Positions 55,570 through 64,000 of a stretch of DNA of 64,000 nt are shown here, one piece after another. The stretch comes from Thozetella sp. PMI_491 (taxonomy: Eukaryota > Ascomycota > Sordariomycetes > Chaetosphaeriales > Chaetosphaeriaceae), in the NCBI GenBank assembly GCA_021432635.1, contig MU270022.1:868001-932000 (forward strand), in the 5' to 3' direction. The position numbers were made by a program, and so were the translations under genes. Each line of letters starts with the position of its first letter. The first letter of the stretch is position 1. The notes beneath the pieces are model-generated. The model saw nothing but the letters and a program-made list of their open reading frames with translations, had not been told where the DNA came from and made no database searches.

Positions 55570-57630
55570 TTAAACCAGAACAAACTCTTCCAAGAGATCA
55601 TCAAGCGGGGCCTCTGCATGTAAGGCGCTGCCGTACATAAAGCCGTGGATAAATGCGTCACCAACGAGATGATAGCCACCCTCGGTCTTTCTGAGAATAT
55701 GAGGAACAATCCCTCCGCAGAATACAACCACCATATCTCCCGCCTTAGCGATGGCAGGGACTAGTCCAACACTATTGGTGTCCGTCAAAGCGAACACGCG
55801 CCCGTAGCACGCTGTAGTCGCCTGCATGCGGAACGTCTCCACAGCGTTCTTCCTCGACGGCCTGTACCCAGCGAGGATATCCTCGTTAGGCGGCCACGTA
55901 GCCATAGCCTGGCGGTAGGTGGCCTTGGCGTCGAGGATAGGAGAGGTGTCGTCGGTCGCGTTGCGGCCCGTGTACATGTCGTCCATGAGCAGGAGACGTG
56001 CAAAGATCTCGTCGTTGTCCAAGTAAGGAGAGAAGCCCTTTTGCACCCAGGCATCGAACACAGCGCGCGTGCAGCCGTGCCAGTATGGGAAATCTTCCTC
56101 GGCGCGCTCGACAGGCGTGCCACCCGGGAGTACCAATGTCAGGGTGTCAACGCGCACACCTCGAATGCCTAGCCCGCCTGAACCGAGGCTGTCACCGATC
56201 AGGCGCACTGAAGGTTGCCGCAGCGGCCCGTATGCCGAGTATGGCTCGGGTCGAAGGAATGCAATATCTTTGGGCAAGGCCGTCTGAGCCGTCCAGTCGG
56301 GTACCCACGTGGGCAGCGGAGGCTGGACCCTGCTGATGCGGCTGCTTCCGTTGTCGGGTGCCCGCCTCTGCAGCCCAGCGAAGCCGATCGACTCTAGTAT
56401 TCTGCCGCTCCTGATATGCAAGGAAACAAATCGCCGGTGCACATCATGGGCCGACTGCGAGTAAGGCCCAAGTGCGGCGCGGTCTTCCTTGCTCAGGAGC
56501 GCTGCGAGGGCCCAGATCTTGTCCTTGGGCTGGGTGACGAGAAAGTCCCGGGTGAGAGAGATCAAGTTTAGCCCATCCCTCTGCCCTAGTCCCACCACCC
56601 GTTTGATCTCCTGTATCTTGAGGTAGTTCATGTATCCGAGTCCCGTAACCGCGTGCATTTCACTCTTGCGCTGCTCATTGCCGCGTAGTGCTTCATCGCT
56701 GATCATCCCATCCAGCTGCTGCTGTGTGAATATAGTCCCGTGGAATAAGTACTTTACGCGCTTTGCGAGTACAAATTCCTGGATAATCCAGGTGCGTCGA
56801 AACCACGGCATCTGGAGCGCGATAAGCAAGGTATAGTATAGTATGTCGGCATCTGGATCCTGCTGCCATATTGAGAATTCGTCTTGCTGGCCCATGCCTG
56901 TTAAATCTTCCTCCACTGTGACCCTCGAGCCTCCTTGAGTATAGATTAGACTACTGAGGTCACCTAGATCCGCGTACACTGTGTCGGCGGTGGAATAGAT
57001 CTTGTCCATCAGCTGTATCTGATCGGACATCTCGTTATCGTCCGCCTGGTTGATGCAGAGGGCATCGGCCCAGATATAAGCTTCGCGATGGCCAGGCCTA
57101 AAACCGGCACGTAAACGCTTCAGAGCACGCTCAAGACTAGGCGTGGCTGTAAACACGGCTCCGTTGCACAGCATCGGCCGGTTGGGCGGAATGGTGGACC
57201 AACAGTATGAGAGGGCGCCGAATGCCGGCGCCTCACTGACGTTGAACTCGGCCATCTCGCAATCGACTGGATCAGCCCGAAAAATGGCTGGCTTGATCTT
57301 AAAGAGGCGTATGGTTCGATCCGGCGCACTCAGGGCCTTGTATGCAAATCTAGGCGTATCCGGCGCGATAATAATCGGCTCTTTGTGACGGGCGATGTTA
57401 ACTGGAGAGCTCCCGAGGCTCAAAGCTGCAGTGGACGCGGCAAGGTCATCCCTTAAGTCGATCTTGTCGGCTTTTTTAACGGAGGGTAGCATGGTGTACA
57501 TATTGCGCCGGTAGCGGTCCTGGCACATCCTGCCGCACTGCTCGTGAGTCCTGCAGGTGCTCTGCGCACTCATGGAAACATTTTGTATACAAGCGGCAAT
57601 GAGATCTTCTCGCTCCTGTTTCGAAGCCAT
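55570..57630 (-). CDS. HET-domain protein (second copy, different subfamily)
   Basis: A single exon of 686 residues from the ATG at 57630 (MASKQERED); the frame continues upstream to 57675 only with a GTG. The HET domain lies about 125-290: FGALSYCWST, REAYIWADALCINQADDNEMSDQ and MPWFRRTWIIQEFVLAKRVKY. The sequence is unlike the protein at 33434 and belongs to the large '6/ankyrin-type' HET group. The C-terminal region (PTWVPDWTA, and a last block with LTDTNSVGLVPAIAKAGDMVVVFCGG) is typical of this group, in which that block ends the protein. The role is probably non-self recognition and cell death, by family. It is 430 bp from the ankyrin-HET gene in the same orientation. Confidence 0.93.
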   Translation of the reverse strand: MASKQEREDLIAACIQNVSMSAQSTCRTHEQCGRMCQDRYRRNMYTMLPSVKKADKIDLRDDLAASTAALSLGSSPVNIARHKEPIIIAPDTPRFAYKALSAPDRTIRLFKIKPAIFRADPVDCEMAEFNVSEAPAFGALSYCWSTIPPNRPMLCNGAVFTATPSLERALKRLRAGFRPGHREAYIWADALCINQADDNEMSDQIQLMDKIYSTADTVYADLGDLSSLIYTQGGSRVTVEEDLTGMGQQDEFSIWQQDPDADILYYTLLIALQMPWFRRTWIIQEFVLAKRVKYLFHGTIFTQQQLDGMISDEALRGNEQRKSEMHAVTGLGYMNYLKIQEIKRVVGLGQRDGLNLISLTRDFLVTQPKDKIWALAALLSKEDRAALGPYSQSAHDVHRRFVSLHIRSGRILESIGFAGLQRRAPDNGSSRISRVQPPLPTWVPDWTAQTALPKDIAFLRPEPYSAYGPLRQPSVRLIGDSLGSGGLGIRGVRVDTLTLVLPGGTPVERAEEDFPYWHGCTRAVFDAWVQKGFSPYLDNDEIFARLLLMDDMYTGRNATDDTSPILDAKATYRQAMATWPPNEDILAGYRPSRKNAVETFRMQATTACYGRVFALTDTNSVGLVPAIAKAGDMVVVFCGGIVPHILRKTEGGYHLVGDAFIHGFMYGSALHAEAPLDDLLEEFVLV

Positions 57631-58064
57631 CGCAGCCGGTAGTTCGAATATGTCCGTGGTATTTCGAAACTGCACCCGAAATTATTTAGCAGTGTACGGC
57701 AATGTTGATCTCCCCGCAGCTAACCCGGATGATAATTCCGCGTAGGGTCTAGCTGAATTGTACAGCAATATGCCAAGCCCAACACAGCCTCGTACCAGGG
57801 CGGGGTTAGTGATAAATATAAGCTCTAGTTAGCCGAAATTATACACTAGAGAGCACGTGCTAATTCTGCGAGTCAAAGACCATGCTGTTCTAGATGTCAT
57901 GATCTATAAAGGTCGGACCTCGGGATGCACAACGAAGCCTGTCCATTGCTTCCTGACCTACAAAAATGCTCTTGGTATATGTATGACTTGATTTGGCTTC
58001 CAGAGTCTGTCACTCCCGTCAATACAGCAAACTATGGCTTGAATCCTATGCGAACCGAGTAGGA
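57631..58064. other. Intergenic region between two HET genes
   Basis: Promoter of the left HET gene and 3' flank of the ankyrin-HET gene. No gene seen. Confidence 0.45.
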
Positions 58065-61000
58065 CTAGATTATATAGAAGGTTTTCTTTTCTCTCACCAA
58101 CATCCAAGCCTCCCACTTCACCGCTCCTCCGAAGTAGAATGTTCCAACACGGCGATAAGTTCCCTCGTGGTCTTCCACTGCCTTCAGTACCAGTCCGTTG
58201 CCGAAAGCAACTCTTGAAATTCCTTCCAGCTTTCCATTCGGCAGTTTTCTCATCCCCTCCTCGGAGGTTTGTGACTCCGAGAGGAACAAGAGAAACACCT
58301 TGTCCTCTACAACGACCTCCTCGTTGGCGTCTAGGACATCTGGCTCAAAGTCTGCCCGCGCCGACTCTACGCCTACCGCAGTGCTTACAAGGAGGCCGCC
58401 ATTGCCCGAAGAGTTGTTGGGTTGGTCCTTCTTCTTGCCATGCAAGTATGCGGGTGCAGAGAAGCCACACACCGTCAGTGATGCCGATTTAACTGGGCCA
58501 AACGGGTTCCGTCCAGCCGGAATTGCTTGTATATCTAGGATTTTGATAGAGCTGTAGTTCTCTGGCTCCATGGCCGCCTCGCCCTTGTTGATCGGGTATG
58601 GGTTGGTCCATATATTCCCTCCACGTAATCCGGACGGTTGGCCGCCCAACTCACTGTAGACCACCGGCGCTACCACTGAGGCCCAGGACCATGAAGGGGC
58701 ATAGTACCCATCTCGATGTCGTCTGGGAATTTCTCGAAGGGCGTGCGCCTGGATGAACTGGTAGTCTGGCTTCCAGAACAGAAATGCACGCAATTTCTGC
58801 TTCCAAATTCCGCATACATAATCGTCCTCCGCCGTTAGGGACATCCTCTGGGCCATGCCAGAAAGAGCAGGCAAAAGATCCCGAGACACGGTGAGGCTTC
58901 TTCGAGTAAACTCTTGGATGATGTTACTCCACATCCACCTATGCTCATCGGCAGAGGCATTAGAAGTCTTCGCCGCGGAAGTTCGCTTCCACCCGAAATT
59001 GACCAACTGTGCCTTGAAGCGGGAGTCTGTATCTGTCTGAGTCCGAACAGTCTGACACTCGCACGTGCGATGGCCCGCACATTCCCAGCCCACCTCGGAT
59101 TTGCCAAAATGGAGAGTTCGAGGGGCCAAGATGCGCTCTTGCAACGTCCATCCGCGCCTGTCAAGAGCGTTTCGTCGAAATCCCTTTTCCGTGCTGTAGA
59201 GGTTGTGGCAGACTTCCCCCCGGTCGTCACTGAGAACTGTCGACAACCTGAAATGTACCTTAGAAGGTCTACCTCCTGGCCCGTCAACGCTCGTCGAGAA
59301 AGTCTGGGACGCAGGCGTGGTGACAGGGAAGCAACCGCCATGGCAGTTCTCCGATGCTTCGGCTGCAATCATGACATAGCCATTCTCGTAGACGGCACTC
59401 ATATTGAGAGCCTCTGTCTCCCAGTCTTCCCTGCTGTCTTGAAGAATGCACAGCGAATCAATCCATAGGAACCGGACTCCGAGCTCTCTCGTAATCGTGA
59501 CCGCATCTCTGAATGTCTTCGGAAGCCCTTTGTACGGGATCACCGCCTTGTGGCTTTCCAGGTTCGTAGTGGTTGTGGTGACAGGACTAGAACCACCCCA
59601 GCAGTGGCTGAGTGTAACATATCGCCCTACTTCACCATTTGTTATGTATAGGTTTGGCTCTGAAGTATCTGAGCCGACATCAATGACTCGGGTTGGCAGG
59701 ACGCTGTCTTCGTAGTAACAAGATTGATGTTTAGTAAGACACTCTTCGAGGAACTTGTGGATTAACTTTTTTCGCTCGTCTGACCATGGGGCCGCTTCTA
59801 CGTCCCTCGCACGGCCAACTGAAGGCCATGTAACGGGAGATCCTAAGAAACAGGTTAGAGCACTCGCTGAGAACACAGATCAATACGTACTTGGCTTAGA
59901 ATATATTTCGGCTCGAATATTGCCTTGGCCTTGAAGAAGCCCGGTCCCATACGACACATATAACGGGCCCCCATGGACTTCTGATACCAACTGGGCCGTG
60001 GAGGTCGCCTGCTTCCAATCTTCCACGTGTTCACCATAAACGGAGGCTAGTTGCTTAAGGCAGTGCAGAATCATGTTGCACCCAGGACAACCATACTCTG
60101 CGGACTCCGCAAAACCGGGTTTATAGACCCAGTGGATGACCTCGGCATCTTTTGGCACGCCCCTCCGGAAGTCCAGATCCTGGCACGTGCTGCATCGTGC
60201 TGGGAAACCTCCTGGGTTCGGGTTCGCCATAATCCGCCGCTTAGACGCCCACGTCTTGTCCAGTGCCAAGGCCCATGCTACGCTAACCGGGTCAAAAACG
60301 TGTGTGGGAGTGTTGGGATCGACGGGGTATTCTGTAGGGATGGTGCCTTCGAGGATTCCCACGATCCGGTCGCGGTCCTTCTCTCCTGCCATCCGAGACG
60401 AGCGCCATGGGTGGGTGTCATAGATGCCTGGGTTCGCTCCCCTTTTTAGTAAGAAGATGACGATGGTCTCATGACTAGAGTGGGCGGCGGCGTCAAGAGG
60501 TGAGAATCCGTTATCTGTCAAGTTGGGGTCAAAATTGTTGTCGAGAAGACGATCCAGGATCTCCCGTTGCCCTGCCCCTGCAGCACTTATCATAAGTTCG
60601 GCTTTTTGGTTGGGCGTCATTAGGGTCAAGCATTTGTCCAGCAGAAAATGAGTGGCCCGTTTCTTGCCATGGATAGCCGCGATAGTGAGCGGCGTACCGC
60701 GTTGGGGGGCGACGGACATAAGGTCGGCACCCCGTGCGAGCAGCAATTCACACATGTTTACATGGTCGTGTTGCGCCGCCTTGTGTAGTGGTGTCAGTCC
60801 GTCGGCGTAACGGGCATTAACATCAGCACCGGCGTCCAGCAGCGTCTGGGCGGCGCTGTCATACCCATACCAGGCGGCAATATGTAACGGTGTTTGTCCA
60901 GCAGGCTTTTGGCCGGCGGCGTTGACGTTGAGCCCGGCGGCTAGGAGGCGCGGTAGAAGCTCATCCTTCCACGCCGCCACAGCCATGTGCAGTGCCGTTT

Positions 61001-61556
61001 CGCTCTTCCCCGAGTCGGCCGCTATCAAGGCGCAAGGGTCAGCACCCAATTCGATCAAGGCCTCCACTAACTCAAGACATCCACTCGATACTGCAAGATG
61101 AAATGGCGTGGCGCCGGTGGGGGCCGCCTCGATGTCGGCACCGTGTTCCACCAGAAGGCGAGTGAGGGCCACATCTTGTGCTGCGACAGCGAGATGGAGC
61201 GGCTGGAGGTTGGCCGGCCCCTTCGCGGAAACCGAAGCATGCCTCGAGAGTAGCAAACGAACAACAGAGTCACGGCCGTACTGAACTGCTAAATGCAGAG
61301 GCGTCCGCCCTCGGTGATCCGTCGCACCGACCGAGGTGCCTGCATCCAGGAGGCGCTCGACGCCGGCGACATCTCCGGTCGATGCAGCCTTCAATAGCTC
61401 CTCCTCGTCGCGATTGGCTGGCCGGTGAACCAAGTTAAGCAGTGGTCCTCGGACGCTTGCCGGTGCGCTAGGGGGTGCCACGCCACCGGCTGATGACGAT
61501 TCAGGTGCTCCCGCCGGGGCGGGCTCTCGCAATCTCCGTATGTGCATTCGCCGCAT
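58065..61556 (-). CDS. Ankyrin-HET fusion protein
   Basis: Two exons, complement(58065..59842, 59891..61556), join in phase across a 48-nt intron (GTACGT to TTAG) to 1147 residues. The ATG at 61556 is chosen as the first in frame. About ten ankyrin repeats fill residues 45-400, with canonical units such as GRTPLHLAVQYGRDSVVRLL, GQTPLHIAAWYGYDSAAQTLL and GLTPLHKAAQHDHVNMCELL. Then a CSTCQDLDF ... GCPGCNMI pair, the Cys-rich lead-in commonly seen before HET domains, and, after the splice, SPVTWPSVG. The HET domain is about 630-820: YVTLSHCWGG, FLWIDSLCILQDSREDW and RRGWTLQERILAPRTLHF. A C-terminal 300-residue extension ends the protein. Ankyrin repeats normally lie at the C-terminus of HET proteins; here they come first. 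By family it is a candidate recognition or cell-death protein with a built-in protein-binding domain. Confidence 0.9.
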
Positions 61557-62734
61557 CTTGCTCGACCAGCATGAGGGTGTAAGCCCCGAGGCTCTTGTCG
61601 TGGCAACCGTCCAGATCAAGACTTGAATCTTGGAGATATCCGATCCTCGCACGCAGAGCTGCGCTAATTACGCTACCGCAAGGGGAGTCTTTCGAGCTAG
61701 GTCGGTGTGATTACGTCCGAGCGAGCCTGGCTTGTGGAGAAGATTCTCGATGTGGTGGTGAGCCTCAACGCTTGGCGGAGCTAGTAGTGGGGTAGGGATA
61801 TTGTCCCGTAGTTAGGCAGCGGCAATGGAAAAGTTTAGGTATGCGACTAAGTGCCTCTTGGGAACCTAACCTGGAGGGGCTCGGTGGCAGACAACAATAA
61901 TTAGGGGGCGCGCGAAGCATTGGCCCTTGGACTCGGCAATATCGACCAGATTGCATGACCTCGTTCACATGAGGGTATATATCCGTGGGCGTAGGGAGAA
62001 TTGAAAGACCGATACGCACTTCGACTAACTGTTCGTGCTTTCGATGGATTAAGAGTGAAGGTGGGAAAGAGTGTGGACTTCGTAATAAATAGGTCTTGGG
62101 ATTGCCGTGTTTAATATTTAGCACATCCCACCCAGCGTATGTGTGAACCAGCATACCTGGCGACGAAATTTAACCTCTTTACGAAAGGTCCGGGGCCTCG
62201 TGCGTCAAATCGCAGGTATGAAACCTGTGCGTGTCACGTATATCGCTGAAGATTGAGCCATGATAAACCTAGTTAACCAAGGCAGCCGACAAGCAAATAA
62301 GCCACGGCCAAGCATACAGTTGAGTTCTAACACACCTATCAAAGCAGCATAGCAAGGTAGGAGTAGCTTCAATATGTCAAGTTGCAAACTCGACTAACTG
62401 AAGCGGACGAGACTGCAGAAAGCGCCATAATGCTGAAGTTTCATGTCCCGCGATCGGACTATTATATATCTCTTCTCCAGACCCCCGTAGCTGAACATGA
62501 TCGATTGATCCTATGTCCAGCCCGTGAGCTTAGCAAAGTCGCACCGGGTGGTTCTACTGGGGTGGTTTTGGCAGACGTAGCGTGCAAAGAAGACGTGAAA
62601 GAGTTCTCTATTCCAGAATGGAGCGGCATTGGCATCTCCTGTATCACTGAATATGATACCTATTAACTATACCTTGAAGTCTCCCATGTCCTAAGACTGC
62701 AAGTATTGCAGTTCCTAGGGAGTCCCGGTTCCAG
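61557..62734. other. Intergenic region
   Basis: Promoter of the ankyrin-HET gene and 3' flank of the small pseudogene at 62735. No other gene was supported. Confidence 0.45.
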
Positions 62735-63313
62735 CTAATGTCTTGGCAGCTCCTTGACTTTGGAATATATGGCTCCTGCGTGATCGTCTCCATCCAAGGC
62801 TACCAGAAAGCCCTCACTGACCAAATGCATGCTGACCTTCTCAATCCACCACTGGCAGTCTTTAACCTCTGCCGTTCTGAGACGCCCCAGAGCCCTGGCC
62901 CCGTTATCAGCCGGGGTCACTCTGTTCAAGCTTGGGCCCGGAGCCGGCACTATTCTGCAGGCTGCGTCAAGAGCATTGACTGGAGAGGGGTTTAAAGAGT
63001 CTGCATCGCTTGCCGCGTCATCGGCTGACAGATGTTCAGCGGAGACCAATCCAAGAGGGAATACGTTAGGGTGTCTATCATCGTCCTGGATGTTGTAGCC
63101 GCGATCATAGTCTCACGCAAAACCATTGAGGCGGTCGCCCGTTACGTGGATTCGATCACCATTATGTCTTTCTTCCCCGTTAATATCGAGCTGCGGCATC
63201 CATAAGGACCAGTGTGCGGCGAAAAGACGTGAGGGGTAAACAAGCACGTATATAATTTGGCCCGGTTTCTTCAGTTGGTGGATATTGTGATTTTGTGGGA
63301 TTGTAATCGACAT
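62735..63313 (-). pseudogene. Small conserved fungal protein gene interrupted by one in-frame stop
   Basis: From the ATG at 63313 one continuous frame of 192 sense codons to 62735 has a single internal TGA near 63113. Upstream of it reads VYPSRLFAAHWSLWMPQ and GDRIHVTGDRLNGFA; downstream, DYDRGYNIQDDDRHPNVFPLG, then IVPAPGPSLNRV and EVKDCQWWIEKVSMHLVSEG. This pattern (an AHW-x-LW-x-P start, VTGD-x-x-x-GF, PAPGPSLN and a NCQ-W-like end) matches a family of about 180-200-residue fungal proteins of unknown function that I recognise from memory. The TGA could derive from CGA (Arg) by one C-to-T change. A 42-nt intron (GTGAGA to TAG) could remove it in phase but would delete conserved residues, so I favour a nonsense mutation. 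Confidence 0.6.
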
Positions 63314-64000
63314 GACGGCGGACAACGTAGTGTATTTAGCTCCTGTTGAGCTAGAGTTGAGCCAATAGACCAGCAAATTATACGATGTTGTTGAAGGTAT
63401 TCCCAACAAGAAAGGATTCACCGCCTTTCCTTGTGGGCCATAGCCAGGCAGCCATGCCGGCAGATCAAAACAATGTAAGTATTGCTAAAACCTCGGCCTC
63501 AAGACAATAAATCACTGCAACTCTAGGGCCAGAGCTTTCTATTGTTGCCGTAGACCTTTCCTTTGGAGGCACCTCTTCCCGTGCTTCATCAATTAGCAAC
63601 CTTGGCCCCCTGTGTCGACACCAGTCGAGATATTTGTTCAAATTTAACGAGACGGTTGGCTACAACCTCAATTGCCTTCGCTTTACAATTTATCGATAAA
63701 GCATTGTAGTTTGAGCAGAAATTGTAACAAATACTTCTTTATCTTGAAGATTTTGAGAGGGTCTAAACCACGCATCACTATCTTACAGAAGTGTCGAACG
63801 ATGGCGATGTGTTCAAATAGTTACAATCCATACTTTGTCCCCATGTTGAATACGAGGGTGACTTTTGCAAACCACAAATTGTCACCATGCCAAAAAAAAA
63901 CCCTAAAAAAACACTCTCTGCTCGAACCTAGGCCGAACAGACTGATACTAGGATCTGCTTCCATAAGGTCATGTCTACGGAGAGAAGCTATGGTTCCAGT
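63314..64000. other. Right-edge intergenic region
   Basis: On the plus strand an ATG at about 63454 followed by a GTAAGT near 63476 could start an exon of a gene, but the continuation stops early and no domain is visible. Nothing is called. Confidence 0.35.

Overview
This window is nuclear DNA from a filamentous ascomycete, most likely Aspergillus or a close relative in the Eurotiales. The evidence is compact genes with short (about 45-110 nt) GT..AG introns and TAAC-type branch sites, many Zn2Cys6 regulators, HET-domain genes, an RTA1-like membrane protein, LysM and other small secreted proteins, and intergenic stretches that hold decayed sequence. No rRNA, tRNA or CRISPR was seen. The mix of regulators, transporters, secreted proteins, HET genes and broken genes looks like an accessory region rather than a housekeeping one. 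Coordinates of spliced genes were worked out by hand from donor/acceptor sites and reading-frame phase.

Layout. 0.8-5.4 kb: an amino-acid permease converging on a Zn2Cys6 regulator. 6.0-7.5 kb: a decayed MFS transporter. 9.6-20.3 kb: a tight group of six genes that looks like a catabolic or biosynthetic cluster. It holds a Zn2Cys6 regulator, a sugar/quinate-type MFS porter, a cyclase-family hydrolase, a solo TupA-like periplasmic-binding-type protein, a SnoaL-like protein and an SDR oxidoreductase. 22.3-30.7 kb: a secreted barrel-plus-LysM protein, a large Cys-rich multi-pass membrane protein with a GC-AG intron, an alpha/beta hydrolase and a Cys-rich single-pass surface protein.

32.3-33.3 kb holds what I find the most striking locus: a small secreted protein built from tandem copies of one phase-0 exon, each beginning with a GCW-x-CC motif. 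After it come a HET protein (33.4-35.0), an RTA1-like protein (35.3-36.3), a small Zn2Cys6 regulator whose zinc cluster is spread over three exons (37.1-38.4), a regulator-like gene with an apparent one-base frameshift (38.8-40.7), a kelch protein (41.4-42.5) and a secreted heme-thiolate peroxidase-like protein (44.1-44.9).

After an AT-rich stretch with a probable MITE (about 46.07-46.48 kb) come a fifth regulator-type gene (46.7-48.9), an F-box protein, a DUF1961-like protein, a membrane-anchored TAP-type peptidase (52.4-54.1), a second HET protein (55.6-57.6) and an unusual 1147-residue ankyrin-HET fusion (58.1-61.6). The window closes with a small conserved fungal gene interrupted by one in-frame stop (62.7-63.3).

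Three HET proteins within 28 kb suggest a role in non-self recognition. The 9.6-20.3 kb group reads as regulator + uptake + enzymes. The secreted and surface proteins of 22-33 kb are candidates for interaction with the environment or with other organisms.
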